DNA from: an uncultured Marinomonas sp. | GTDB lineage: Bacteria > Pseudomonadota > Gammaproteobacteria > Pseudomonadales > Marinomonadaceae | Direction of reading: 5' to 3' | NCBI GenBank assembly: GCA_938009755.1 | Contig: CALLIL010000044.1 | Location: 1-33,472, forward strand | DNA: 33,472 bases | In this document: one piece after another, positions 1 to 10,200 of the stretch | Numbering within the stretch: the stretch's first letter is position 1 | Layout: each line of letters opens with the position of its first letter | Program-made: the position numbers and the translations under genes | The notes under the pieces: generated by a model | What the model was told of the DNA's origin: nothing | Databases searched by the model: none | What the model saw: the letters and a program-made list of their open reading frames with translations, nothing else

Positions 1-44
1 ATTCTAATGGTATTTTTTACGATAAAAATTATGCTTTATACCCT

Positions 45-812
45 CTAAATTTGTACCGGATTAGAGCTGAATAAATACCCATCAAAATTTGGTGCTTGAT
101 GCTCAGATAACATCAACAAAGTGTCTTTTACATTTTCCAAATGTCGCCACATGGCTAAACGAGCGTCATCTGGTTTCTTTTGTTGTATCGCTAATAAAAT
201 ATTTTCATGATCTAAAAGCCATTTTTTTCGATAACTTTGATCCGTAATGTGAGAATGAAGTTGTTTCCACATTAAGCTTTTTTCGCGTCGTTGCCATAAA
301 TCTTCGACCAAACCAACCAAGACACTATTTTGAGTGGCTTCAGCAATGGCTAAATGAAAGAGTTTATCGCTGGCGTGATTGTCATCCACCACATCCATAT
401 TTTGTTTTTCAAGGGCCAAGGCATCGCGGATTTTTAGAATGTCTTTCTTCGTCGCTTGTGTTGCTGCGAACTCTGCCACATGGCTCTCTAAAAGCTGTCT
501 TGCTTGCATCATTTCAAATGGACCAACATCATCGTTATCTAATGGTGATTCTTGAATGTTGGCCGCGTTATTTTGTTCTGGTTTTTTAATGAGATAAATG
601 CCGCTGCCTTTGCGAATCTCAATTAACTCCATTAATTCCAGCATGATCAAGGCTTCACGAACCACGGCACGGCTCACGTCTAAGCGTTCAGCAATGTCTC
701 TTTCAGGTGCTAAGCGATCGCCAACTTGAACGTCGTCGGCTTTCAGCTCTTCATAAAGCGTCAATCCTATTTCTTGGTAGAGGCGCTTTGGTTTATTCAG
801 TGTATTTATCAT
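45..812 (-). CDS. FadR-family GntR repressor, UxuR/ExuR-like
   Basis: This is a 255-residue transcription factor. An N-terminal winged-helix domain (about residues 8-75) contains the typical GntR run RLAPERDIAERLDVSRAVVREA, followed by a wing ending in RKGSGIYL. The C-terminal FCD ligand domain (about 95-235) keeps the expected metal/ligand histidines in DKLFHLAIAEA, LLDHENIL and RHLENV. The N-terminal wording is very close to the enterobacterial hexuronate repressors UxuR and ExuR. It is divergent from uxuB-uxuA, so it most likely represses them until fructuronate or a related hexuronate binds. A TTGACC box overlapping the operator (877-882, minus strand), with a poor TAGTCT -10 17 bp further on, suggests autoregulation. 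The family is clear; whether UxuR or ExuR is the better name cannot be decided from sequence alone. Confidence 0.88.
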   Translation of the reverse strand: MINTLNKPKRLYQEIGLTLYEELKADDVQVGDRLAPERDIAERLDVSRAVVREALIMLELMELIEIRKGSGIYLIKKPEQNNAANIQESPLDNDDVGPFEMMQARQLLESHVAEFAATQATKKDILKIRDALALEKQNMDVVDDNHASDKLFHLAIAEATQNSVLVGLVEDLWQRREKSLMWKQLHSHITDQSYRKKWLLDHENILLAIQQKKPDDARLAMWRHLENVKDTLLMLSEHQAPNFDGYLFSSNPVQI

Positions 813-873
813 GTTTCTCGTACATCGTGTCCAATTGAGCTGGGGTTAACATAAGACTATAAGTTGATTTTAC

Positions 874-908
874 ATTGGTCAACCAATTTTATGAATTGGT
901 TGACCTTA
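874..908. promoter_or_regulatory. Tandem UxuR/ExuR-type operator between uxuR-like gene and uxuB
   Basis: A perfect inverted repeat has 12-bp arms at 877-888 and 894-905 (GGTCAACCAATT / AATTGGTTGACC) and a 5-bp spacer. Each arm region also forms an operator-like dyad of its own. Positions 875-886 read TTGGTCAACCAA, matching the enterobacterial UxuR/ExuR core TTGGTATACCAA except in the central bases. Positions 895-906 repeat it in reverse as a weaker copy. The site overlaps the candidate -35 of the repressor gene and lies upstream of the candidate uxuB promoter. The repeat is seen directly; the regulator assignment is inference from family knowledge. Confidence 0.8.
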
Positions 909-926
909 AAGAGACTTTGATTCAAG

Positions 927-954
927 ATGACGACGAATTAAGCACTCTTATACT
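927..954 (+). promoter_or_regulatory. Candidate sigma-70 promoter of uxuBA
   Basis: ATGACG at 927-932 and TATACT at 949-954 are separated by 16 bp. Transcription would start near 961. This leaves a leader of about 36 nt before the ATG at 997 and argues against translation from the TTG at 961. It is a consensus-based prediction only. Confidence 0.45.
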
Positions 955-996
955 GAGTCTTTGTTCAGAAAATTGAGTCTTTTTAAGGAAATTATC

Positions 997-2469
997 ATGG
1001 TTATGATAACAACAATAAAAACTTTATATAACCCAGAAAAAGTTAACATTGGTATTGTTCATATTGGCTTAGGAGCCTTTCATCGCGGGCATCAAGCGGT
1101 TTATGTTGAAAAAAATATGAATCGCCATAAAGGCGGAAATTGGAGCATTAGTGCAGCGAATGTTCGTTCTAATGCAGAATTGGTTAACCAGCTAACTGCA
1201 CAGCGCTGTCAATATCATGTTGCGGAATATTCAGACAGCGAAAACGCGACGCTTAGAGAAGTAAATGCCATAGGCGAAGCGATCTTTGCGGGCGATGATA
1301 AATCGGCTTTATTCGCAAGGTTGCTTTCCACAGACACAAAAATAGTGACCTTAACGGTGACTGAAAAAGGCTATTGTTTAACGCCAGCGGATAAAACGCT
1401 CAATAAGAATGACCCAAACATTCAGCACGATATTTCATTCCCTGATCAGCCTAAAACCGCACCGGGAATTTTGGTCGAAGCTTTATTTCGCCGCAGAGCA
1501 TTAGGCCTCGCGCCTTTTACTATTTTGTCTTGTGACAATATGCCAAGCAATGGCGCCTTGATTCGTCAAGCCGTTTGCGAACTTGCGGCTTACCGCGGTA
1601 CTGAATTTGAGAGCTGGGTGAGCCATCATGTGGCGTTTCCAAGCTCTATGGTAGATCGGATTGTTCCAGCGATGACGGAGCATTCTCTGGCTCGATTACA
1701 GCAAGAATTGCATTGTACTGATCCAAACGCCGTGATGTGCGAGGCCTTCAGTCAATGGGTTGTCGAAGATAACTTTCCGCAAGGTCGCCCAGATTGGGAA
1801 CATGATGGCGTGCAAATGGTGAAAGACGTTCACCCATTTGAAACCATGAAGCTACGTTTATTAAACGGTAGTCATTCTTTGTTGGCGTACCTTGGTTTGG
1901 CGGCGAATATTCAAACGGTTGCAGAGGCGGTTGCACTGCCTGAATTCGTGACTTTAATTCGACGCTACATGACATCAGAAGCCATGCCGACATTGAATAT
2001 GCCGCAAGGCGTCAATGTTGTTGAGTACATCGAAACGCTCATTCAGCGTTTTAGTAATGACAGTTTGCAGCATCAATTGTCGCAAATTGCTACAGACGGT
2101 TCGCAGAAAATCCCACAGCGTTGGTTGTCTATTGTTGAAGAAAATATTGTTGAAGAAAATACGGCGGAAGAGAAAACGGTTACACCGGTTGTTGCGTTAG
2201 GCGTTGCCGCTTGGATTCTGTACATGCGAGGCAAAGATGCTTCAAACAATGAGCATCCAGTAAACGATCCTTTAGCCGAAGAGTTCAACGCTTTGCATTC
2301 AAAATATGACAAGCCTGAAGAGTTTATCCGACATTCCTTGGCGTCTAAAAGCGTTTTTCCAGCCGCACTGAATAACAACGACGGTTTTTATCAGGCGGTT
2401 TTGAGTGCGTACCAATCTTTATTATCTAAAGGGGCGATGGCAACGATAAACGCGATGTCTTTTCAGTAA
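997..2469 (+). CDS. uxuB: D-mannonate oxidoreductase (fructuronate reductase)
   Basis: This 490-residue member of the mannitol dehydrogenase family interconverts D-fructuronate and D-mannonate with NAD(H). The N-terminal nucleotide-binding segment reads [17 protein letters not shown]. The family's catalytic motif is visible as [17 protein letters not shown] (Lys, Asn, His). Length matches E. coli UxuB. I place the start at ATG 997 because AAGGAA (985-990) lies 6 nt upstream; an in-frame TTG at 961 would add 12 residues but coincides with the predicted transcription start. uxuA follows after 56 nt, so the two form an operon. Oddity: codons at 2131-2160 are an exact 15-bp tandem duplication encoding [10 protein letters not shown], in an acidic stretch. 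The last step to KDG is uxuA; uxaC and kdgK are not in the window. Confidence 0.9.
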   Translation: MVMITTIKTLYNPEKVNIGIVHIGLGAFHRGHQAVYVEKNMNRHKGGNWSISAANVRSNAELVNQLTAQRCQYHVAEYSDSENATLREVNAIGEAIFAGDDKSALFARLLSTDTKIVTLTVTEKGYCLTPADKTLNKNDPNIQHDISFPDQPKTAPGILVEALFRRRALGLAPFTILSCDNMPSNGALIRQAVCELAAYRGTEFESWVSHHVAFPSSMVDRIVPAMTEHSLARLQQELHCTDPNAVMCEAFSQWVVEDNFPQGRPDWEHDGVQMVKDVHPFETMKLRLLNGSHSLLAYLGLAANIQTVAEAVALPEFVTLIRRYMTSEAMPTLNMPQGVNVVEYIETLIQRFSNDSLQHQLSQIATDGSQKIPQRWLSIVEENIVEENTAEEKTVTPVVALGVAAWILYMRGKDASNNEHPVNDPLAEEFNALHSKYDKPEEFIRHSLASKSVFPAALNNNDGFYQAVLSAYQSLLSKGAMATINAMSFQ

Positions 2470-2525
2470 TCGCTCTTTTATTTTTAGCCGTTTATAGCAA
2501 CACATTATCAAATTCGGAGAACACA

Positions 2526-3713
2526 ATGGAACATACTTGGCGTTGGTTTGGACCAAATGACGACACCACTTTAACCGATATTCGTCAAACAGGCGCAACA
2601 GGCGTTGTGACTGCGTTACATGAAATTCCTAATGGCGATGTTTGGCCAATAGAAGCCATTCAAACACGAAAAGAGCTGATTGAATCTCATAACCTTCGTT
2701 GGTCTGTGGTAGAAAGTGTGCCAGTCCATGAAGACATTAAAAAGCGTACTGGCAATTGTCTTCAATACATTGAAAACTACAAACAGACGTTATTAAACTT
2801 GTCTCAATGTGGCATCGATACGGTGTGCTATAACTTCATGCCCGTCTTGGATTGGACGCGCACGGATTTGGCTTATGAGTTGCCAGATGGCTCACGCGCA
2901 TTGCGTTTTGATCAAACCGCATTTGCTGCGTTTGAACTGTATATTTTAGAGAGAAAAGGCGCCGAGTCGGAGTATTCTGAGTCTGAAAAAACGGCAGCAA
3001 AAGCCTTCCTTGAGCAGTTAAAAGAAGACGATAAAAAGCGACTGGTAGCCAATATTATTGCCGGTTTACCGGGCGCAGAAGAAAGCTACACGCTCGACCA
3101 ATTTCGTGACAAATTGGCGGAATACGATCATATAGACAAAGCCACTTTGCGCAAGCATTTGCAGCTTTTCCTAGAAGCGATTACGCCAGTGGCAGAACAG
3201 GGCGGTTTGAAGTTGGCCATCCATCCAGATGATCCACCGCGCCCAATATTAGGTTTGCCGCGAGTGGTTTCTGTGAAGGATGACATTGAGTGGTTGCTGT
3301 CTACAGTACCAAGCAAAGCCAATGGCATCACACTGTGCACAGGTTCTTACGGCGTCCGAGCAGACAATGATCTTGTAGACATGATTGAGCGTTTCGGCTC
3401 AAACATTTACTTTACCCACCTCAGATCCACCAAGCGAGAAGAAGTAGAAGGCAGCTTCCATGAAGCGTCTCATTTGGGTGGCGATGTGGACATGGTTGGC
3501 GTTGTTCGAGCGCTCGTCTTGGAAGAGAAAAAGCGTAAAAACAGTACGGTAGATTATCAGTTGTCGATACCAATGAGGCCAGATCACGGCCATCAAATCC
3601 TGAATGACTTAGCAAAAAACGCCAAGCCGGGCTATTCCACGTTAGGCCGTATGAAAGGGCTTGCTGAAGTTCGAGGATTGGAACTTGGCTTGAAAAGCCT
3701 ACTAGACGCTTAG
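2526..3713 (+). CDS. uxuA: D-mannonate dehydratase
   Basis: This 395-residue enzyme dehydrates D-mannonate to 2-keto-3-deoxy-D-gluconate. It is a metal-dependent TIM-barrel protein of the cytosol. Recognisable family segments are [45 protein letters not shown] and RPDHGHQIL, which carry the His/Cys/Asp metal and catalytic residues. Length equals the E. coli enzyme within one residue. CGGAGA lies just upstream of the ATG. It is second in the uxuBA operon and is followed by a strong hairpin terminator, so the operon appears to end here. Confidence 0.94.
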   Translation: MEHTWRWFGPNDDTTLTDIRQTGATGVVTALHEIPNGDVWPIEAIQTRKELIESHNLRWSVVESVPVHEDIKKRTGNCLQYIENYKQTLLNLSQCGIDTVCYNFMPVLDWTRTDLAYELPDGSRALRFDQTAFAAFELYILERKGAESEYSESEKTAAKAFLEQLKEDDKKRLVANIIAGLPGAEESYTLDQFRDKLAEYDHIDKATLRKHLQLFLEAITPVAEQGGLKLAIHPDDPPRPILGLPRVVSVKDDIEWLLSTVPSKANGITLCTGSYGVRADNDLVDMIERFGSNIYFTHLRSTKREEVEGSFHEASHLGGDVDMVGVVRALVLEEKKRKNSTVDYQLSIPMRPDHGHQILNDLAKNAKPGYSTLGRMKGLAEVRGLELGLKSLLDA

Positions 3714-3725
3714 TGTGATCATGCG

Positions 3726-3765
3726 AAACTCTCTCTCTCTAAAAACGGAGAGAGAGTTTGTTTTT
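3726..3765. terminator. Terminator between uxuA and the lysE-like gene
   Basis: The arms 3726-3737 (AAACTCTCTCTC) and 3748-3759 (GAGAGAGAGTTT) pair perfectly over 12 bp with a 10-nt loop, then TTTGTTTTT follows. It sits between convergent genes, 12 nt after the uxuA stop. The A-rich left flank may let it serve the opposite strand as well. Confidence 0.8.
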
Positions 3766-3785
3766 CAATGGCTCGCTTTTACGCC

Positions 3786-4433
3786 TTATTCACCAGCCAA
3801 CAAACGCATGCCAAATGACGCTAAAAACACGCCTGTGATTCTTTCAATCCAGACTTTAAACACCAAAACTTTCTTTTGTATTGTTGCTGCTGTCAGTAAA
3901 CAGGCAACCAAGCCAAACCAAAGGAAATGCGCAAAGGCGATGTAAAAGCCATAACCTAATTCGATGCTCAGTGGCGTATCGTCCGAGATCACTTGGCTGA
4001 ACAAAGACACGATGAATAACATGGTTTTTGGGTTTAATGCATTGCAGGCAAACCCAGTCCAAAACGCCGATGTTTTCGCCTCTATAGTGGTTGTTTCGTT
4101 TTGGGGAACATCAACGGATTTGATTGAACAAAGCCTTTTAATGTCTGGCCACAAGGCCGAAACGCCGAGCCAAATGAGGTAGAGCGCACCAAGATATCGT
4201 AATGTATTCAACACCCAAATGTTGTTGGCAAAGACAACACCTAACCCAATTAAGGTGTAAGCGAGGTGAACACTGATCGCCGTCCCGATACCAAGAGCAC
4301 ACAAAATACCCGCGCGCCTTCCTTTTAATAACGCCACTTTAGACACCATCCCGAAATCTGGTCCAGGGCTGATCACCGCCAGCAAGGTAATAATGGCAAC
4401 CGAATACAATTCAAAATGATTTATGTTTAGCAT
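3786..4433 (-). CDS. LysE/RhtB-family amino-acid exporter
   Basis: This 215-residue integral membrane protein has about six hydrophobic segments. The family's N-terminal signature is present as VISPGPDFGMV (about residues 20-30), followed by GRRAGILCALGIGTAISVHLAYTLIGLG. Members export amino acids or their derivatives from the cytoplasm using ion gradients; the substrate cannot be read from sequence. AAAGGG lies a few bases before the ATG. It is divergent from a LysR regulator 81 bp away, the classical lysE-lysG style arrangement, so that regulator probably controls it. Confidence 0.85.
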   Translation of the reverse strand: MLNINHFELYSVAIITLLAVISPGPDFGMVSKVALLKGRRAGILCALGIGTAISVHLAYTLIGLGVVFANNIWVLNTLRYLGALYLIWLGVSALWPDIKRLCSIKSVDVPQNETTTIEAKTSAFWTGFACNALNPKTMLFIVSLFSQVISDDTPLSIELGYGFYIAFAHFLWFGLVACLLTAATIQKKVLVFKVWIERITGVFLASFGMRLLAGE

Positions 4434-4514
4434 GGTAAATACCCTTTATCTGTGAATAATGAAATCATGAAGGAACAGACACTCCAATTAAAACGATAAA
4501 TACTGAGAGTTATT

Positions 4515-5414
4515 GTGAATAAAACTCACACAAAAAGACGCTTGCCACCATTAGGTTCATTAACAGCATTTGAGGCGGCGGCTCGTCATCAAAGCTTTTC
4601 TCGCGCAGCGGAAGAATTGCACCTTACGCACGGTGCAATCAGTCGTGCAGTGGCACAAATAGAAGAGCGTATTGGTGTGAATTTATTTGTCCGTCGTAAT
4701 CGCCGCGTGTATCTCACTGTGGCGGGAAAAAGGTTACTGAAAACCACAACTGAGACGCTCGATGCATTAGCGAATACGGTTGAAGAAATTCATCGTCATG
4801 ATATTGAATCGCCTTTTTTGGTGGTGTCTTGTGAACCTAGTTTGGCCATGCGTTGGTTAATGCCACGTTTGGGGGATTTTCATAAACAACACCCAGAGCT
4901 GAATGTGGATCTGAGAATGGCGGGCGGGCCAATTGATTTGTTATCTGAAGGTTGTGATGTGGCGATTCGACGTTCTGATTTTGGCATTCAAGAAGATTAT
5001 CGCGTTTCTCACCTTTGTACTGAATTAGCGGGCCCAGTTTGCACGCAAGATTATTGGTTGAATACCATTCAACAAGATTTAACCAAGGCGACTTGGCTGC
5101 ACAGTCGTACAAGGCCAAGCGCTTGGGACGATTGGAAAAACGAAGCGCTGACAGGAACGCCAATATCAGATAAAACACTTCCTCAAGCTGAGCAATACTT
5201 CGATCACTTTTTTTATGCGTTACAAGCGGCACAAAACCAGCTTGGCATCGCCATTGGATCGACTCCGTTAGTGTCAGACGATTTGGCACAAAACAGACTG
5301 ATTGCACCGCTTGGCATGGAGGCAACAGGCTGTGATTATGTGATGCTTTCACTTGATGGCGCGGTGCAAGATGCAAGAGTGGCCATTTTTTATCAATGGT
5401 TACAGACGCTCTAA
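4515..5414 (+). CDS. LysR-family regulator, GcvA-like
   Basis: This 299-residue LTTR starts at GTG, with GAGAG (4505-4509) as a modest ribosome site; no nearby ATG fits. The N-terminal helix-turn-helix spans about residues 10-70: LPPLGSLTAFEAAARHQSFSRAAEEL, then THGAISRAVAQIEERIGVNLF. That wording is typical of the GcvA/AmpR branch. The rest is a periplasmic-binding-protein-like effector domain. It is divergent from the lysE-like exporter and lies directly upstream of soxB on the same strand, 243 bp away. It probably regulates the exporter. Control of the sarcosine oxidase operon is possible but not shown. Confidence 0.85.
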   Translation: MNKTHTKRRLPPLGSLTAFEAAARHQSFSRAAEELHLTHGAISRAVAQIEERIGVNLFVRRNRRVYLTVAGKRLLKTTTETLDALANTVEEIHRHDIESPFLVVSCEPSLAMRWLMPRLGDFHKQHPELNVDLRMAGGPIDLLSEGCDVAIRRSDFGIQEDYRVSHLCTELAGPVCTQDYWLNTIQQDLTKATWLHSRTRPSAWDDWKNEALTGTPISDKTLPQAEQYFDHFFYALQAAQNQLGIAIGSTPLVSDDLAQNRLIAPLGMEATGCDYVMLSLDGAVQDARVAIFYQWLQTL

Positions 5415-5657
5415 AACGCTTTTTTTACATTGTCTGTTATTTTGTCGTTTTTTGACCTTTGTCGTAAATCGTCATTCCCCCGACGTTCCCAAGCATAAGC
5501 CCTGAAAATATAGCCTTTATTATCGGCATGAAGGCTGACTCTTTGTCGATTTAAGTCATTCTGATACATCGAAATTTTTGCCTCAACATGGTCTTTTAAC
5601 AAGACAATATTTTCACCACGCCACAGCATCCGTTGTGTATGTAAGGGAGCTGATTTG

Positions 5658-6911
5658 ATGCAGCATTATTCAGGCTTTGGGTTGTTAAAGCACAGTTTAA
5701 GTCATCACGAAAACTGGCAGCGAGTGTGGCGTAATCCCACACCTAAAAAGAAATACGACGTGATTATTATTGGCGGTGGCGGTCATGGATTGGCCACGGC
5801 GTATTATCTCGCAAAAGAGCATGGCATCACCAATGTTGCTGTGATTGAAAAAGGGCATTTGGGTGGCGGTAATGCGTGTCGTAATACGACCATTGTTCGC
5901 TCTAATTACCTTTGGGATGAATCGGCCGCTTTGTATGAACACTCGATGCAATTGTGGGAAGGCCTTGCACAAGAGCTTAACTACAACGTGATGTTTTCTC
6001 AGCGTGGTGTTTATCACACTTGTCACACCTTGCAGGATATGCGAGCCAATGAGCGCTTAGTTGCAGCGAACCGTTTGCAAGGCATTGATAATGAAATGGT
6101 CGATGCCGAGCAGCTGCAAAAAGAAATCCCAACGTTAGATTGCTCGAAAAATTCTCGTTATCCCATTCTCGGTGCATCTGTTCAACGACGCGCAGGCAAT
6201 GCACGACATGATGCGGTTGCTTGGGGTTATGCACGAGCGGCCGATGCGTTGGGTGTGGATTTAATACAGAGCTGTGAAGTGGTCGATTTAGAAGTGAATG
6301 ACGGCAAAGTGACAGGCGTCAAAACCAAGCAATATGGCGTGATTAAAGCCGATCGTGTTGGTTGTGCGGTCGCTGGTAACAGTGGTGTATTGGCTAAAAT
6401 GGCAGGCTTTGAATTGCCTGTGGAATCTCACCCTTTGCAAGCTTTGGTGTCCGAGCCTATCAAACCTTTCCTCGATACTGTGGTGATGTCCAATCATGTA
6501 CACGGTTACATGAGCCAATCTGATAAAGGTGATCTCGTCATTGGCGCAGGGATTGATGGCTGGGTTGGCTACGGTCAACGCGGTTCATACGGCATCATTG
6601 AACACACGATCCAAGCCATCGTTGAGCTTTTCCCTTGTACGAGCCGAGTGCGCATGAATCGCCAATGGGGCGGAATTGTCGATGCTTGCCCAGATGCAAG
6701 TCCAATCATTTCAGAAACACCTGTGAAGAACTTGTTCTTTAACTGTGGTTGGGGAACAGGTGGATTTAAAGGCACGCCGGGTTCTGGACATTTGTTCGCG
6801 CATACATTGGCGAATGGAAAAGCGCATCCGATTGCAGAACCTTTTTCGATTAAACGTTTCCACGATGGTGCTTTGATTGATGAACATGGCGCCGCAGGCG
6901 TCGCTCACTAA
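5658..6911 (+). CDS. soxB: Sarcosine oxidase, beta subunit
   Basis: This is the FAD- and FMN-carrying catalytic subunit of heterotetrameric sarcosine oxidase, which oxidatively demethylates sarcosine to glycine with O2 and tetrahydrofolate. At 417 residues it matches the family. The dinucleotide fold begins at [20 protein letters not shown] (about residues 32-51), and [22 protein letters not shown] follows. His184 in [11 protein letters not shown] is the candidate for the covalent FMN attachment site (His173 in the actinobacterial and Stenotrophomonas enzymes, if the alignment holds). I choose ATG 5658 because AGGGAG (5644-5649) precedes it at 8 nt; the TTG just before it is unlikely. It is first of four genes and ends with tandem TAA stops 13 nt before soxD. 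Confidence 0.95.
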   Translation: MQHYSGFGLLKHSLSHHENWQRVWRNPTPKKKYDVIIIGGGGHGLATAYYLAKEHGITNVAVIEKGHLGGGNACRNTTIVRSNYLWDESAALYEHSMQLWEGLAQELNYNVMFSQRGVYHTCHTLQDMRANERLVAANRLQGIDNEMVDAEQLQKEIPTLDCSKNSRYPILGASVQRRAGNARHDAVAWGYARAADALGVDLIQSCEVVDLEVNDGKVTGVKTKQYGVIKADRVGCAVAGNSGVLAKMAGFELPVESHPLQALVSEPIKPFLDTVVMSNHVHGYMSQSDKGDLVIGAGIDGWVGYGQRGSYGIIEHTIQAIVELFPCTSRVRMNRQWGGIVDACPDASPIISETPVKNLFFNCGWGTGGFKGTPGSGHLFAHTLANGKAHPIAEPFSIKRFHDGALIDEHGAAGVAH

Positions 6912-6924
6912 TAAGGGGATTAAA

Positions 6925-7245
6925 ATGTTACATATTTATTGCCCACATTGTGCGGAATACCGTGAAGAAGAAGAGTTTCATGCTGCAGGTCAAGCGCACA
7001 TTGTTCGTCCATTAGACCCAGACGCCTGCACAGATAAAGAGTGGGGGGAGTATTTGTTTTTCCGCAAAAATCCAAGAGGTTTACATCATGAACTTTGGGT
7101 ACATTCAGCTGGCTGTCGGAAATTTTTTAATATGACTCGTGATACTCAAACGTATGAAATCAAAGAGATTTATAAAATCGGTGAGAAACCATCGGTAGTG
7201 GACAGCTCTGTTCCGCAAGAAATCGCATCAGGAGCGGCATCATGA
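6925..7245 (+). CDS. soxD: Sarcosine oxidase, delta subunit
   Basis: This small 106-residue zinc-binding subunit stabilises the sarcosine oxidase complex. The zinc ligands of the family are visible: Cys6 and Cys9 in IYCPHCA, and His60 and Cys64 in WVHSAGC. The start at ATG 6925 follows AAGGGGA (6913-6919). In-frame sites further upstream lie inside soxB and lack the MLHIYCPHC beginning typical of the family. The stop overlaps the soxA start as ATGA (7242-7245), a sign of translational coupling. Confidence 0.95.
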   Translation: MLHIYCPHCAEYREEEEFHAAGQAHIVRPLDPDACTDKEWGEYLFFRKNPRGLHHELWVHSAGCRKFFNMTRDTQTYEIKEIYKIGEKPSVVDSSVPQEIASGAAS

Positions 7246-10200
7246 CACAACAAAATCGCCTTGTAAGTGGCGGTCGTATTGATCGCTCAGAAACGCTCAC
7301 CTTCACCTATAATGGCAAAAAATACCAAGGTCATAAGGGAGATACGTTAGCCTCTGCAATGCTGGCAAATGGCATCGATGTGGTGGCGCGTAGTTTTAAA
7401 TACAGTCGTCCACGAGGCATCATTGCCAGCGGCGCAGAAGAACCAAATGCTGTGTTGCAATTGGGTGCGACGGAAGCCACTCAGGTGCCAAACGTACGAG
7501 CAACGCAACAAGAATTGTTCGACGGTTTGGTGTCAGCTTCTACCAATGGTTGGCCAAGTGTGGACACTGACGTGATGAGTTTGGTTGGTAAAGTCGGCGG
7601 GAAAATGATGCCACCGGGTTTTTACTACAAAACTTTCATGTTTCCTGAGTCTCTTTGGGACACTTACGAGTCTATGATTCGTAAAGCGGCCGGCATTGGT
7701 CGAGCGCCTAAAGAGCACGACCCAGATACCTATGACGCCATTAATCAGCATTGCGATGTCATGGTGGTTGGCGCAGGCCCAGCGGGCTTAGTGGCAGCGT
7801 TAACGGCGGCACGCGGCGGCGCTCGCGTTATCATCGCCGACGAACAAAATGAGTTTGGTGGCAGTTTATTAGACAGCTCAGAACAACTGGATGGAAAGCC
7901 TGCGTCTGAATGGATTCGTTCTATTGTTGAAGAGTTAAGCACTTTTGATGATGTTTTGTTGTTACCGCGTTCGACGGTTAACGGTTATCACGATCATAAT
8001 TTCCTTACGATTCATGAGCGTTGCAGCGACCATTTAGCGGATATTGCGCCAGTCAATTCTGTGCGCCAGCGAATGCATCGCGTACGAGCAAAATGGGTTG
8101 TATTAGCAACGGGTGCACATGAGCGTCCTTTGGTTTATGCCAACAACGATGTACCAGGTTGCATGATTTCTGGCGCGGTGTCTGCTTACATTAATCGCTA
8201 TGGTGTTGTGCCTGGTAATGAACTTGTTGTAATGACGACCAACGATTACGGCTATCAAGCCGCGATAGATTGGGCGAATGCTGGTCGTACTGTGGCGGCG
8301 ATTGTAGATACTCGTACGGAATCCAAAGGTGATCGTGCTGAAACCGCACGTCAACTTGGGTTGAATATTATAACGGGCTCTGCGGTTATTGATGTTCAAG
8401 GCAGTAAACGGGTAACAGGTGTTTCGATCGCCCCATTGGACGAAAGTGGCACAAAGGTAACAGGTTCAATTACCAAGTTAAAAGTCGATACCGTGGCCAC
8501 TTCTGGTGGCTGGAGTCCTGTGGTTCACTTGTCTTGTCATACTGGAAGCCGTCCAGTATGGGACGATTCTGTGGTGGGTTTCTTGCCGGGACCGACGATA
8601 CAAAAACAGCTGACAGCAGGCGGCATTAATGGTCAATATGAAACCTCAGTTGCCTTGCAAGAAGGCTTGGATGCTGGCTTGCAAGCTTTAACCAATATCG
8701 GGTTAGAAGCGGTTGAGCTTGTTCTACCAAGAGTAGAACAATTAACCATGACGGCGCCGATGATCTTGTTCCATATTCCACACATTAAGCCGACGTCTCA
8801 AGCGCCAAAGCAGTTTGTTGATTATCAAACCGACGTTACAGCAGCGGGCATTGAAATTGCCTGTCGCGAAGGATTTGAAGCCATCGAACATGTGAAGCGT
8901 TATACCGCCATGGGCTTTGGTACAGACCAAGGCAAACTGGGCAACATTAACGGTATGGCGGTTGCGGCCAAAGCCCTCAATAAAACCATTCCAGAAACAG
9001 GCACCACGGTGTTCCGCCCGAATTACACACCGATTGCGTTTGGTGCGATTACTGGCCGTCACTGTGGAGGGTTGTTTGAACCTGAGCGTTACACCGCCAT
9101 GCACAAATGGCATGTAGAGCAAGGCGCTCTATTTGAAGATGTGGGTCAATGGAAACGTCCTTGGTATTACCCGAAAGGGAATGAAACCATGCAAGACACG
9201 TTAAATCGAGAGTGTTTAGCGGTACGTGATTCTGTGGGCATTCTAGACGCATCGACCTTAGGGAAAATAGACATCCAAGGCAAAGATGCACGGGAGTTTC
9301 TTGGTCGAGTATACACCAATGCGTGGGCAAAATTGGGCGTTGGCAAATGTCGTTATGGCTTAATGGCTGGCGAAGACGGCATGATTTTCGATGACGGCGT
9401 AACCGCATGTCTGGCTGAAAATCACTTCTTGATGACCACAACCACGGGCGGCGCTGCGCATGTGCTGGAATGGTTGGAGATTTATCATCAAACAGAATGG
9501 CCAGAGCTGGAAGTTTACTTTACCAGTGTCACAGATCATTGGTCGACCATGACGATTTCTGGGCCAAACAGCCGTAAGTTGTTAGAAAAACTTACGGATT
9601 ATGATGTGTCAAAAGAGAATTTTGCTTTCATGGATTGGAAAGCGGCGACTGTGGCTGGCGTGCCAGCGCGGGTATTCCGAATCTCGTTCACTGGCGAATT
9701 GTCTTTTGAGATTAACGTGCAAGCCAATTACGGCATGCAGGTTTGGAATGCGGTGATTGAAGCGGGTAAAGAGTTCAATATCACGCCATACGGAACAGAA
9801 ACCATGCACGTTTTACGTGCTGAAAAAGGTTTCATTATTGTTGGTCAAGACACAGACGGCTCGGTTCATGCTTATGATTTGGGCATGCCTTGGGCGGTTT
9901 CTATGCAGAAGCCTTTTAGCTTTATTGGCAAGCGCGGAATGCAACGGGAAGATTGTGTGAGGCCTGATCGTAAACAGCTGGTGGGCTTGAAAACAATCGA
10001 TCCAAACGTGGTTTTACCAGAAGGGTCTCAAGGTGTGTTTGATCCAAAAGCGCCGATTCCGATGCCATTAGTTGGTCATATTACGTCAAGCTATTGGAGT
10101 GCGAATCTAAATCGTTCGATTGCAATGGGGTTTGTCAAAGGCGGACTGGATAAAATGGGTGAAAAAGTCTTTTATCCATTAGCGGATGGTCGAGTGATTG

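Noticed and set aside
961-996. TTG start for uxuB adding 12 residues
   Set aside because: It coincides with the predicted transcription start; ATG 997 has AAGGAA at proper spacing and gives the usual family length.
3715-3945. Plus-strand frame just after uxuA
   Set aside because: It spans the terminator and then runs antisense through the lysE-like gene.
5470-5510. GTCATTCCC-type dispersed repeat upstream of soxB
   Set aside because: A short resemblance only; no inverted partner or second copy was found in the window.
5411-5629. 72-codon minus-strand frame between the LysR gene and soxB
   Set aside because: No ribosome site, no recognisable family, and it fills the probable soxB control region; its end also overlaps the LysR stop.
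8742-9122. 126-codon minus-strand frame inside soxA, and similar long antisense frames in gcvP, dgcA and dgcB
   Set aside because: Shadow frames of strongly conserved genes; none has family-like sequence or a ribosome site.
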